This document shows, one piece after another, positions 26,578-34,736 of a stretch of 64,000 nt of DNA (position 1 is the stretch's first letter; each line of letters begins with the position of its first letter). A program made the translations under genes and the position numbers. The stretch lies in NCBI GenBank assembly GCA_963598415.1, contig CAVBUH010000042.1, forward strand, positions 62,001 through 126,000, read 5' to 3'. Origin of the DNA: Colimorpha_A sp900556615 (GTDB taxonomy: Bacteria > Bacillota > Clostridia > Oscillospirales > CAG-272). A model generated the notes under the pieces. That model saw nothing but the letters and a program-made list of their open reading frames with translations. It was not told the DNA's origin and did not search any database.

Positions 26578-26634
26578 AACATTTTAGAAACATATTGTAA
26601 TTATTTTTCAAACATTGGGTTGTTATAATCAACC
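26578..26634 (+). promoter_or_regulatory. Regulated promoter 3 of the stress island
   Basis: -10 box TATAAT at 26624. AACA words start at 26578, 26589 and 26611, again 46, 35 and 13 bp before the -10. GGTTG (26618-26622) and CAACC (26630-26634) flank the -10. It lies between the MITE-like element and the small helical protein gene. Confidence 0.72.
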
Positions 26635-26667
26635 TATAAAATAAAAACAAAAAGGAGACAGAGAACA

Positions 26668-26916
26668 ATGAGTGAATTTTTTAAGAAAGCATTTCAGGAC
26701 ATGAAAGAAAACGCTAAGGCACAGCATGAGGTCGATAAGGCACAATTTGAAGCTGTGAAGGCAGAAAGCAAGGCACAGTGGGAAGAAGCAAAGATGACCC
26801 CTGCCGGTGTCCAGGCTAAGATGCAGGATGAACGTGACGCTCAGATTGCAGAGGCAAAGGCCCGCACTGCTGCTGCTCAGGAACGCATTGACCTTGCGAA
26901 ATCCAGACAGAAATAA
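26668..26916 (+). CDS. Small charged coiled-coil protein
   Basis: 82 residues, rich in Ala, Lys, Glu and Gln, with no membrane segment. It is almost entirely helical (AQHEVDKAQFEAVKAESKAQWEEAK, a break at MTPAG, then a second Ala-rich helix DAQIAEAKARTAAAQERIDLAK). RBS AAAGGAGA. It has the strongest -10 box of the regulon just upstream and a terminator just downstream, so it may be the most highly made product of the island. No known family is recognised. A role as a soluble stress adaptor, loosely PspA-like in idea only, is a guess. Confidence 0.7.
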   Translation: MSEFFKKAFQDMKENAKAQHEVDKAQFEAVKAESKAQWEEAKMTPAGVQAKMQDERDAQIAEAKARTAAAQERIDLAKSRQK

Positions 26917-26925
26917 TGTAGTGCA

Positions 26926-26958
26926 AAAAGCGAGGCGGAAAATCGTCTCGCTTTTCGG
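26926..26958 (+). terminator. Partial terminator before cls
   Basis: 12-bp stem AAAAGCGAGGCG (26926-26937) and CGTCTCGCTTTT (26944-26955), loop GAAAAT. It lies between the small helical protein and cardiolipin synthase genes and would limit readthrough into cls and the transporters, giving unequal expression within one transcript. Confidence 0.7.
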
Positions 26959-26976
26959 CTATGTGTGGAGGTATCT

Positions 26977-28542
26977 GTGAAACGAAAATATAGTTATCAG
27001 GCGGGTGAAAAAATAATTGAAAAGGAGTACCAATATATCCCCTTTCGTTATATCCTTGCTGTCCTTATTATCTTGCTGGAGGTGTTGGCGGTTATTGGTA
27101 TCGTAGTGGCATTATGTTACTATGTTCCTTATTTTTACCTTGCAGCGTGGGCAACAGAAATCTTCTGCGTTATTAGAATTATTGCATCGGATGATAATCC
27201 GGATTATAAGGTGCCGTGGTTGTTATTCGTGTTGATCATTCCCATAGTTGGGTTTATGCTCTACTTTATGTTCTATTCCAGAACCTTGCAGAACAAGTTT
27301 GTAAAACGGCTTGCTGCATTGAAAAACATGGGCTATAAAAAAGATGATTCGGTACTATTTTCTGAATTACACAGGGAAAATCCAGTTGCCGCGTCTCAGG
27401 CCAAAATGCTTTGCAATATCGCGGAATGTTCTATCTTTACGAACACAAAGCTGAAGTATTTTCCCCTTGGTGAAGATATGCACACTCGGCTTCTTGAGGA
27501 TTTGCGTAGTGCTGAAAAATTCATCTATATGGAATACTTCATCATCGAGGAAGGAAAGCTTTGGAATTCCATTTTGGATATTCTGAAAGAGAAGGCCACG
27601 CAGGGCGTGGACGTGAAGGTGGTATATGATGACATCGGATGTATGATGACGCTACCGGGAAATTACCATACAATTTTGAAATCCTGTGGAATCCATGCTA
27701 CACCGTTTTCCCTACTAAAGGGTAATGCTGACAGCGAGTTTAATAACCGCAGTCACCGCAAGATCACAGTCATAGACGGCAAGGTTGGTTATACCGGCGG
27801 CATTAACCTTGCTGATGAATATATCAATGCGGTAGTCAAGCACGGTCATTGGAAAGATACTGCCATTCGCTTGGAGGGCGAGGCAGTATGGGAACTGACC
27901 AAGTTGTTTTTGATTGATTACGGTATCAATGTAAGAAAGATGCCGGAAATCAAAGCGGGGCTATTCCCAACACAAAGCGGCATCAAGGAGGACGGATATA
28001 TTATTCCCTTCGGCGATGGTCCGCATCCGCTGTATGAACGTAGAGTCGGAAAAAGCGTCATCCAAAATATGCTGAACAGCGCAACGGAATATATGTGGAT
28101 GACAACGCCTTATCTTATCATTGATAACGACCTGTGTACCAGCATTGAGAACGCAGCACTCCGAGGTGTGGATGTTCGTATTATCGTGCCTCATATTCCC
28201 GACAAGAAGCTGATTTTTGCTATGACGCAAAGCTATTACCACCGCCTTATGAAAGCGGGCGTAAAAATCTACGAGTATGAGCCGGGATTCATTCACGCAA
28301 AATCTTACCTTACGGACGACAAATATGCAATGATCGGAACGATCAATCTGGACTACCGCAGTCTTGTTCATCACTTTGAAAACGGCGTATGGATGTATCG
28401 TACTGGGTTGATTAAGAATTTAAAAAATGACATTATCGATACGATGGGGAAATCCATTACGGTGACAAGGGATATGCTGAAAACAAATCTTTTACAGCGA
28501 TTTATTTGTGCGGTTGTACGAATATTCGCACCGATGCTTTAA
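26977..28542 (+). CDS. cls: Cardiolipin synthase (phospholipase D family)
   Basis: Membrane enzyme that joins two phosphatidylglycerols to make cardiolipin. 521 residues: two N-terminal transmembrane helices, then two PLD catalytic HKD motifs. The first is SHRKITVIDGKVGYTGG. The second is HAKSYLTDDKYAMIGTIN. The GTG at 26977 is chosen because GGAGG lies five bases before it; an in-frame GTG four codons earlier overlaps that Shine-Dalgarno. It is unusual to find cls in a signal-responsive cassette. Together with the exporters it points to membrane remodelling, for instance against cationic peptides. Confidence 0.92.
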   Translation: MKRKYSYQAGEKIIEKEYQYIPFRYILAVLIILLEVLAVIGIVVALCYYVPYFYLAAWATEIFCVIRIIASDDNPDYKVPWLLFVLIIPIVGFMLYFMFYSRTLQNKFVKRLAALKNMGYKKDDSVLFSELHRENPVAASQAKMLCNIAECSIFTNTKLKYFPLGEDMHTRLLEDLRSAEKFIYMEYFIIEEGKLWNSILDILKEKATQGVDVKVVYDDIGCMMTLPGNYHTILKSCGIHATPFSLLKGNADSEFNNRSHRKITVIDGKVGYTGGINLADEYINAVVKHGHWKDTAIRLEGEAVWELTKLFLIDYGINVRKMPEIKAGLFPTQSGIKEDGYIIPFGDGPHPLYERRVGKSVIQNMLNSATEYMWMTTPYLIIDNDLCTSIENAALRGVDVRIIVPHIPDKKLIFAMTQSYYHRLMKAGVKIYEYEPGFIHAKSYLTDDKYAMIGTINLDYRSLVHHFENGVWMYRTGLIKNLKNDIIDTMGKSITVTRDMLKTNLLQRFICAVVRIFAPML

Positions 28543-28559
28543 GAAAAGGAGAAAAATAA

Positions 28560-29462
28560 ATGAACGCTATTGAAATACGAAATCTATCAAAAAGCTTTCG
28601 TGGGCTTTACGCTGTAGATCATTTGAATATGACCGTGCCTGTCGGTTCAATTTACGGTTTTATCGGTGAGAACGGCAGTGGCAAGTCCACAACGATGAAG
28701 CTGCTTTGCGGTCATCTGGTGGCAAATGAAGGCGAAATTAAATTGTTTAACAGGGAGCATACTGATCCAGGTGTGAGAGTGAGAGTCGGTGCATTGATAG
28801 AAGATCCCGGCTGTTTTCCCGGATCAAGCGTGTATCAAAACTTAAAAATGCAATGTATCAATCTCGGCATCAAAAATGCCGATGAGGAAATTCACCGTGT
28901 GCTTGAAATCGTACGTATGGAGGACTCGGCGAACATTAAATTTAAGTCCTGCTCTCTCGGTATGAAGCAGCGCATCGGCATTGCAATGGCACTCCTTGGT
29001 GATCCTGCTCTGCTCATTCTTGACGAGCCTATTAACGGATTGGATACTGACGGTATGCGCATTATGCGTGAGATCCTTATGGATATTACGAAAAAATATG
29101 GCTGTACCGTTCTCATTTCCTCCCATATTCTCGGTGAGCTGGAGAAAATCGCTACCCACTACGGCATTATTCGTCAGGGCAAAATGATGATGGAACTCTC
29201 GGCAAAGGATATGGATAACAGAGCACAGGTTTTCGTATCGCTGAAAACAAAGGATATACAGGGCGCAAAAGCTGTTCTTGCTAAAAAGTTTACGGATGTT
29301 CGGGAAGAAGAGGAATATATCCGTGTTTACGATGCGGATGATACGGCTGAGATCGTTGATTACTTAATGAAAAACGGTCATGTTGTCAGCGAGATCAAAA
29401 AGAATAAAATCGGTCTCACCGAATACTATATCGAGATGATGTCGGCAAAGGAGGAAAAATAA
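28560..29462 (+). CDS. ABC transporter ATPase, exporter 1
   Basis: 300-residue ATPase of the ABC-2/BcrA type, used in export of or immunity to peptides and in drug resistance. Walker A is GENGSGKST, the signature is SLGMKQRIG, Walker B is LLILDEPINGLD, and the switch His is in SSHILGELE. A ~75-residue C-terminal extension follows, as in lantibiotic-immunity ATPases. RBS AAAGGAG. It is followed two bases later by its permease. About 60% similar by eye to the second ATPase at 30279, so the two modules arose by duplication. Confidence 0.92.
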   Translation: MNAIEIRNLSKSFRGLYAVDHLNMTVPVGSIYGFIGENGSGKSTTMKLLCGHLVANEGEIKLFNREHTDPGVRVRVGALIEDPGCFPGSSVYQNLKMQCINLGIKNADEEIHRVLEIVRMEDSANIKFKSCSLGMKQRIGIAMALLGDPALLILDEPINGLDTDGMRIMREILMDITKKYGCTVLISSHILGELEKIATHYGIIRQGKMMMELSAKDMDNRAQVFVSLKTKDIQGAKAVLAKKFTDVREEEEYIRVYDADDTAEIVDYLMKNGHVVSEIKKNKIGLTEYYIEMMSAKEEK

Positions 29463-29463
29463 A

Positions 29464-30267
29464 ATGACAAAAGAAGTGAAATTCAAAAATCCCAGCTTCG
29501 CACAGCGCATCAAGGGTATGCTTGGCGTAGACTTCTACCGCCTATTCCACACGCCGATGTTTTATATCTTCCTCGGTATTGCCGCTATCATTCCGGCACT
29601 CGTATCTATGGGTGGTGGCGAAGGAGCCTCTATATATACAACCGCATGGCAGATTATTGCCGCATCCGAGCCGCTTTACGTTGTAAAGGGCATTGCGGAT
29701 TATGCCAACATGAATATGGTCTTTATTTTCGGTGGTATTATGGTTTCTATTTTTATCGGCCATGATTATAAAAGCGGCTATGTAAAACAGCTATTTACCA
29801 CACATGCCAAAAAGCAAGACTACATGCTTTCCAAGGCACTGGTCAGCGCCTTTGCCATGGCGTGTATGTGTGTAACTTATTTGATCGGTGGAACGGTTTC
29901 CGGACTTCTTTCCGGTCTTTCTCTGAAAGTAAATGTGGGTTCGTTGATAATTGCGATTTTGAGCAAGATGGTCATGAGCCTCGGCTGGGCAAGCCTTTAT
30001 ACCTTTCTCAATGTCATTTTCAGAAGATATTTTGGAATTTCAATTGCATCCTCCTTCTTCTTTGGAACAGGTATTTTGATTATCGGTGTGGCGGCTATTT
30101 TAGGAAACACTTCAATTTTGAACATTTTCCTCTACGGTTCTTCCGTATATGCCTGCCTGTCCGCAACGCCTTTGACATTGGTAGTTTGCGTTGTTTGCTC
30201 AGTCTCGTGGGCGGTCATCTATAATCTGCTGGGTACGCACATTTTGAATAAGAGTGATGTATATTAA
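29464..30267 (+). CDS. ABC-2 type permease, exporter 1
   Basis: 267 residues with about six transmembrane helices. A cytosolic N-terminal segment (SFAQRIKGMLGVDFYRLFHTPMFY) ends in the first helix, and a long loop holds GGGEGASIYTTAWQI. The characteristic HDYKSGYVKQLFTTHAKKQDYMLSK region lies after helix 2. The same layout and the KSGY-K-LFT motif occur in the second permease at 31178. This is the BcrB/LanE-like permease type; substrate unknown. Tightly spaced (2 bp) with its ATPase. Confidence 0.87.
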   Translation: MTKEVKFKNPSFAQRIKGMLGVDFYRLFHTPMFYIFLGIAAIIPALVSMGGGEGASIYTTAWQIIAASEPLYVVKGIADYANMNMVFIFGGIMVSIFIGHDYKSGYVKQLFTTHAKKQDYMLSKALVSAFAMACMCVTYLIGGTVSGLLSGLSLKVNVGSLIIAILSKMVMSLGWASLYTFLNVIFRRYFGISIASSFFFGTGILIIGVAAILGNTSILNIFLYGSSVYACLSATPLTLVVCVVCSVSWAVIYNLLGTHILNKSDVY

Positions 30268-30278
30268 GGGGTGTCACG

Positions 30279-31175
30279 ATGAACGCAGTTGAAATTAAAA
30301 ATCTTTCTAAAAATTTTGGTTCAAAACAGGCTGTTTGCGGTCTTGATATGACGGTTCCAATGGGTGCGATCTACGGCTTTATCGGTGAAAACGGCTCCGG
30401 TAAGTCCACCACAGAGAAGATGATCTGTGGTCTGATTCCCGTAAGTGGCGGTTCTATCAAGCTGTACGGAAAGAATTATACAGATCAGTCAGTGAGAGCG
30501 AAGATTGGCGTACTGATCGAAACACCCGGCTGTTTCCCCAATCTGACTGTTTGGGACAATATGATGCTTCAGGCGGCAAACCTTGGCATTTCCGATGCGG
30601 AAAAAGAAATCGTTAAGATGCTGAAAACGGTCAGAATGGAGGGGGCGGCAGGAAATAAATTCAAAAACTGTTCTCTCGGTATGAAGCAGAGGGTTGGCAT
30701 TGCTATGGCATTGCTGGGCAATCCAAAACTACTTGTTCTGGACGAGCCTATCAACGGTTTGGATGCAGATGGTATGCGTATTATGCGTGAAGTGCTGACA
30801 GATTTGAGTAAAAACGGCACAACCATTCTCATTTCTTCTCATATTCTCGGTGAGCTTGAAAAGATAGCCACCCACTACGGTATTATTCGTGGCGGTAAAC
30901 TGCTGTGTGAAATGACCGCCGAAGAACTTGAAAACTCCTGCCGTGTCTATGTGGCGCTGACAACGGCGGAAATGAACCGCAGCAAAATGCTTCTCTGTTG
31001 TAAATACTCTCGTGTGGAAGAAGATGAAGAAGGCTTTATACGTGTTTACGATTTGACAACTCCGGAAGAGATCGTGACATATCTATACGAAAACGGAATT
31101 TGTGTTACGGAAATAAGAACGAATAAGATCGCTCTGGAAGAATACTATATTGATCTTATGAAGGGAGGCAAATAA
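30279..31175 (+). CDS. ABC transporter ATPase, exporter 2
   Basis: 298 residues, the duplicate of the ATPase at 28560. Walker A GENGSGKST, signature SLGMKQRVG, Walker B LVLDEPINGLD, switch His in SSHILGELE. The C-terminal domain diverges more than the ATPase core. The first 20 residues (VEIKNLSKNFGSKQAVCGLDM) align directly with those of exporter 1. Whether the two ATPases form a heterodimer or two separate exporters cannot be told. RBS GGGGTG. Confidence 0.92.
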   Translation: MNAVEIKNLSKNFGSKQAVCGLDMTVPMGAIYGFIGENGSGKSTTEKMICGLIPVSGGSIKLYGKNYTDQSVRAKIGVLIETPGCFPNLTVWDNMMLQAANLGISDAEKEIVKMLKTVRMEGAAGNKFKNCSLGMKQRVGIAMALLGNPKLLVLDEPINGLDADGMRIMREVLTDLSKNGTTILISSHILGELEKIATHYGIIRGGKLLCEMTAEELENSCRVYVALTTAEMNRSKMLLCCKYSRVEEDEEGFIRVYDLTTPEEIVTYLYENGICVTEIRTNKIALEEYYIDLMKGGK

Positions 31176-31177
31176 TC

Positions 31178-31984
31178 ATGGAGAATACTGTGAAATTTGA
31201 AACTGCCAGCTTCGGTAAACGCCTTGGCAGCATGCTTAAAGTAGATTTCAGAAGAATGTTTAAATCCCGTCTGCTTTATATCCTGCTTGCCTGTGCGGTG
31301 ATACTTCCCATCTTAATGACGGTTATGATGGCAATGATGGACGGCTCTGTTTCCGTCGATCCGCAAACTGGCGTGGAAACTGTAATGAGAGGTCCCGAAA
31401 ACACATGGCAGAACATCGGCAGCTTTGACGGTATCGAAATGGGCGGTTCAGAAATTTTTGCAATGTGCAATATCAATATGATGTTTATGGGTGTTGCAGC
31501 GTTTATCTGCCTCTTTATTTCTGAGGATTTTAAATCGGGTTATGCAAAGAACCTCTTTACCGTCCGTGCAAAAAAGGGCGATTATGTCATTTCCAAGACA
31601 CTCGCCGGATTTGTATGCGGTGGACTGATGCTGATTTTCTATTTTGTTGGCTCGATGCTGGGCGGTACGATTGCAGGACTGTCCTTTGATCTTCACGGGT
31701 TGGGGACCGGAAATTTGGCAATGTGTATGCTGGCAAAGGTGTTTCTGATGCTTGTATTTGTTGCCATCGATGTACTTATCAGTGTGGCAGCGAAGCAGAA
31801 AACGTGGCTTTGCCTTTGTGGTTCTCTCGGTGCCGGTATGCTGCTATTTATGATGGTAGGAATGATTACCCCTCTTGGCTCCACAATGTTGAATGTGGTA
31901 CTCTGCCTTGCAGGTGGTGCTTTGTTTGCTATTGGTCTGGGTACAGCAAGCAATATTGTGTTAAAGAAAACGAGTTTGGTTTAA
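31178..31984 (+). CDS. ABC-2 type permease, exporter 2
   Basis: 268 residues, about six transmembrane helices, homologous to the permease at 29464 (SFGKRLGSMLKVDFRRMFKSRLLY start; EDFKSGYAKNLFTVRAKKGDYVISK motif). It differs in a longer first extracellular loop (about residues 55-95) with a Met- and Glu-rich segment. RBS GGGAGG. It ends the exporter operon at a strong terminator (31992). Confidence 0.87.
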   Translation: MENTVKFETASFGKRLGSMLKVDFRRMFKSRLLYILLACAVILPILMTVMMAMMDGSVSVDPQTGVETVMRGPENTWQNIGSFDGIEMGGSEIFAMCNINMMFMGVAAFICLFISEDFKSGYAKNLFTVRAKKGDYVISKTLAGFVCGGLMLIFYFVGSMLGGTIAGLSFDLHGLGTGNLAMCMLAKVFLMLVFVAIDVLISVAAKQKTWLCLCGSLGAGMLLFMMVGMITPLGSTMLNVVLCLAGGALFAIGLGTASNIVLKKTSLV

Positions 31985-31991
31985 TTTTCAG

Positions 31992-32021
31992 CAGAGTCGG
32001 AATTTTTCCGACTCTGTTTTT
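31992..32021 (+). terminator. Terminator of the exporter operon
   Basis: 11-bp perfect stem CAGAGTCGGAA (31992-32002) and TTCCGACTCTG (32006-32016) with a 3-nt loop and T5. Confidence 0.9.
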
Positions 32022-32039
32022 CAAAAAAATTACAAAACA

Positions 32040-32080
32040 GATCAAACGCAAACAAAACTTTAACATTTAGGTGTTATACT
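32040..32080 (+). promoter_or_regulatory. Regulated promoter 4 (autoregulatory) of the two-component genes
   Basis: -10 box TATACT at 32075. AACA words start at 32051 and 32062, 24 and 13 bp before the -10. They are on the same 11-bp phase as the other three promoters but use the proximal positions. AACGCAAACAAAAC (32045-32058) repeats bases 25386-25399 of promoter 2 almost exactly. Confidence 0.7.
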
Positions 32081-32114
32081 ATACGATGATAGATGGTAAA
32101 TGGAGGTTTCAACT

Positions 32115-32786
32115 ATGTTTAAGATATTGGTTGTTGAGGATGACAAGGAGCTAAACAAGAGTGTATGCTCCTTTTTGAATCACAGCGGTTATGATGCTAC
32201 CGGATGCTTAAATGCAACAGAAGCTTACGATGCACTTTATGATAACATGTTTGATCTTATCGTTTCAGACATTATGATGCCAGGAGTTGACGGTTTTGAA
32301 TTTGCGAGAAACGTCAGAGAGTTGAATGAGGATATTCCTATTCTCTTTATGACAGCTCGTGACGATATTGCGTCAAAGCAACGAGGTTTCCGTATTGGTG
32401 TAGACGATTATATGGTAAAGCCAATTGACCTCGACGAACTGTTCCTGCGTATCGGCGCATTGCTCCGCCGTGCAAAAATAGCAAGCAGCCGCAGACTTGA
32501 AGTGGGCAATTTTACGATGGATGTAGATGAACATACCGCATACCTAAATGATGAGGAAATTCCCCTTACCAATCGTGAGTTCAGTATTCTATACAAGTTA
32601 CTTTCTTATCCCAAAAGGACATTTACGAGGATGCAACTTATGGATGAATTTTGGGATGCAGATACTGAAACCGCACCAAGAGCCGTTGATGTATATATGA
32701 CCAAGCTTCGTGGCAAACTTGCTGATTGTGAAGATTTTGAAATCAAAACTGTTCACGGACTTGGCTACAAGGCGGTGATCAAATGA
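32115..32786 (+). CDS. OmpR/PhoB-family response regulator
   Basis: Two-component response regulator, 223 residues. The receiver domain has the acidic pair VVEDDKE, the phosphorylatable Asp in IVSDIMMP and Lys in VKPID. The winged-helix DNA-binding domain ends GLGYKAVIK. The ATG at 32115 is used because GGAGG lies eight bases before it; an in-frame ATG five codons earlier overlaps that site. The OmpR family binds direct repeats of about 10-11 bp, which fits the phased AACA boxes at its own and three other promoters in this island. It overlaps the kinase gene by 4 bp. Confidence 0.94.
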   Translation: MFKILVVEDDKELNKSVCSFLNHSGYDATGCLNATEAYDALYDNMFDLIVSDIMMPGVDGFEFARNVRELNEDIPILFMTARDDIASKQRGFRIGVDDYMVKPIDLDELFLRIGALLRRAKIASSRRLEVGNFTMDVDEHTAYLNDEEIPLTNREFSILYKLLSYPKRTFTRMQLMDEFWDADTETAPRAVDVYMTKLRGKLADCEDFEIKTVHGLGYKAVIK

Positions 32787-33850
32787 AAGTCAACAGAATA
32801 TTGAAATCGATCTACAATTTTATCATTTTTTTTATATTTGTTGGCTTTGTTGTAACTTGTTGTATGACTTTATTTCTGAACAGTCTGTCAGAGACAGTTG
32901 ATTTGGAGTTTACTGCCGCTAATGTAGAGGCCTCTGCAAAACTGACGATGCTTAACGTGCTTGTTATTACCCTTCTTTTGACGATAGGCGACCATATTCG
33001 CAGAAAACTGACCGTGGAACGTCCTGCAAAAAAGATTATTGATGCGGGAAAACGGCTGACACAGGGCGATTTTTCAGTACGTATTCCGAAGATAAAAACA
33101 GTCGATACCGAAGATCGCTTCAATGAAATTGCAGAATGCTTCAACAAAATGGCAGAGGAATTATCCTCTACCGAGACACTTCGTACCGATTTTGTGGCAA
33201 ATGTATCACACGAACTCAAAACTCCCCTTGCTGTCATGCAAAATTACGGAACGCTTCTACAGCAACCGGGTTTAACCGAGGAAAGGCGTATGGAGTACGC
33301 AAAAGCAATTACCGAGGCTTCCCGCCGTCTTGCAAGCCTTATTACAAATATACTGAAACTGAACAAACTGGAAAATCAGCAGATAACACCGCAATTTGAA
33401 GAATATGACCTTAGTGAGCAAGTGTGCCAGTGCTTACTCGCCTTTGAAGAAGCGTGGGAGAAAAAAGAACTGAATATCGAAACGGACATTGAGGATGGTA
33501 TCACCGTGAAATCCGATGCGGAAATGATGAGCCTTGTATGGAACAATCTGTTTTCCAATGCAATTAAATTCACCGAAAACGGCGGTACTGTCTCGCTGTC
33601 CATTAAGTCAGATGAAAATTATGCTATTGTAAAAATAAGCGATACGGGATGCGGCATTTCCGCCGATGTGGGAAAGAGAATGTTTGATAAATTTTATCAG
33701 GGTGATACATCTCACGCAACTCAGGGAAACGGACTTGGCCTTGCTCTTGTGAAGCGTGTTGTGGATATTACCGGAAGTGATATATCTGTGGAAAGCGAGC
33801 TGGGCAAAGGCACAACTTTTACGGTAAAAATACAGAGGAACACTATATGA
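32783..33850 (+). CDS. Sensor histidine kinase with minimal extracellular loop
   Basis: Partner kinase, 355 residues. Two N-terminal transmembrane helices (about 13-34 and 52-70) are joined by only about 20 residues, which suggests that it senses within the membrane or through a partner protein. A HAMP linker (AKKIIDAGKRLTQGDFSVRI) follows. The H-box is FVANVSHELKTPLAVM, the N-box WNNLFSNAIKF, the G1 box DTGCGIS and the G2 box GNGLGLALV. ATGA overlaps link it to the regulator upstream and the membrane protein downstream, so the latter may be its sensor partner. Confidence 0.93.
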   Translation: MKVNRILKSIYNFIIFFIFVGFVVTCCMTLFLNSLSETVDLEFTAANVEASAKLTMLNVLVITLLLTIGDHIRRKLTVERPAKKIIDAGKRLTQGDFSVRIPKIKTVDTEDRFNEIAECFNKMAEELSSTETLRTDFVANVSHELKTPLAVMQNYGTLLQQPGLTEERRMEYAKAITEASRRLASLITNILKLNKLENQQITPQFEEYDLSEQVCQCLLAFEEAWEKKELNIETDIEDGITVKSDAEMMSLVWNNLFSNAIKFTENGGTVSLSIKSDENYAIVKISDTGCGISADVGKRMFDKFYQGDTSHATQGNGLGLALVKRVVDITGSDISVESELGKGTTFTVKIQRNTI

Positions 33851-34734
33851 TGGATTGGAAGAAAATCGGGGAAGCACTATTATTCCCACATATTGCCATT
33901 ATGATCGTACTGTTACCCGTCGCAACAGTTTTTCTTGTGTATTCGATGGTGTTTATGGGTACTGATTCTGCAGTTTCAATCGTGTCGTATGTATTGGCAT
34001 TTTATACGCTGATGGTTTGGTGTATTCGCATACCGCAGATGGTTCGTTTTTTTAAAACCTTCAAAGAGGAAAATCGTTATATTCGTCGATGGAATGAGGA
34101 TACACGCCTGCGTGTAAATATTTCTCTTTATGGCTCTTTTTTCTGGAATACTGCCTACGCCGTCTTTCAGTTGGGGCTTGGATTTTTCCATTCATCCTTT
34201 TGGTTTTTCTCCTTGGCGGGATATTATATTTGTTTGGCACTTATGCGATTTTACTTGTCACGCCATACGAGAAGGTATGCTCCCGGTGAAAAAATGATGG
34301 AGGAATTGAAAAAATATCGTTGGTGCGGAATTGTATTTCTGATTATGAACTTGGCACTTTCAGTGATGGTGTTTTTTATGATTTATTGGAACCGCACCTC
34401 TGTTCATCATGAAATTACCACCATTGCAATAGCGACATATACTTTTGCGGCGTTCATAATGGCAATTGTCAACATTGTAAAATACCGCAAATATGAAAGC
34501 CCGGTGTATTCAGCGACTAAAGCAATCAGCCTTGCCGCCGTTTGCGTTTCAATGTTGACGCTGACATCAACGATGCTGACTACCTTCAATGATGGTACAA
34601 TGGATTTAACAAGTAGAAGGATTATGCTTGGAGCTACCGGTGGGACCGTTTCAGTATTTATCATAATAATGGCAATTTATATGATTGTTCAAAGCACAAA
34701 GAAACTCAAAACTCTGAAAATTGAGGAGAAATAA
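33847..34734 (+). CDS. Polytopic membrane protein of unknown family
   Basis: 295 residues with about seven hydrophobic helices. A motif of Arg- and Lys-rich loops (RIPQMVRFFKTFKEENRYIRRWNED) follows helix 2, and the C-terminus is short and charged. It is translationally coupled to the kinase (4-bp overlap) and followed two bases later by a two-helix paralogue. No catalytic motif is seen. I infer an accessory sensor or modulator for the kinase, or a membrane-embedded effector. No family name can be given. Confidence 0.68.
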   Translation: MMDWKKIGEALLFPHIAIMIVLLPVATVFLVYSMVFMGTDSAVSIVSYVLAFYTLMVWCIRIPQMVRFFKTFKEENRYIRRWNEDTRLRVNISLYGSFFWNTAYAVFQLGLGFFHSSFWFFSLAGYYICLALMRFYLSRHTRRYAPGEKMMEELKKYRWCGIVFLIMNLALSVMVFFMIYWNRTSVHHEITTIAIATYTFAAFIMAIVNIVKYRKYESPVYSATKAISLAAVCVSMLTLTSTMLTTFNDGTMDLTSRRIMLGATGGTVSVFIIIMAIYMIVQSTKKLKTLKIEEK

Positions 34735-34736
34735 GG

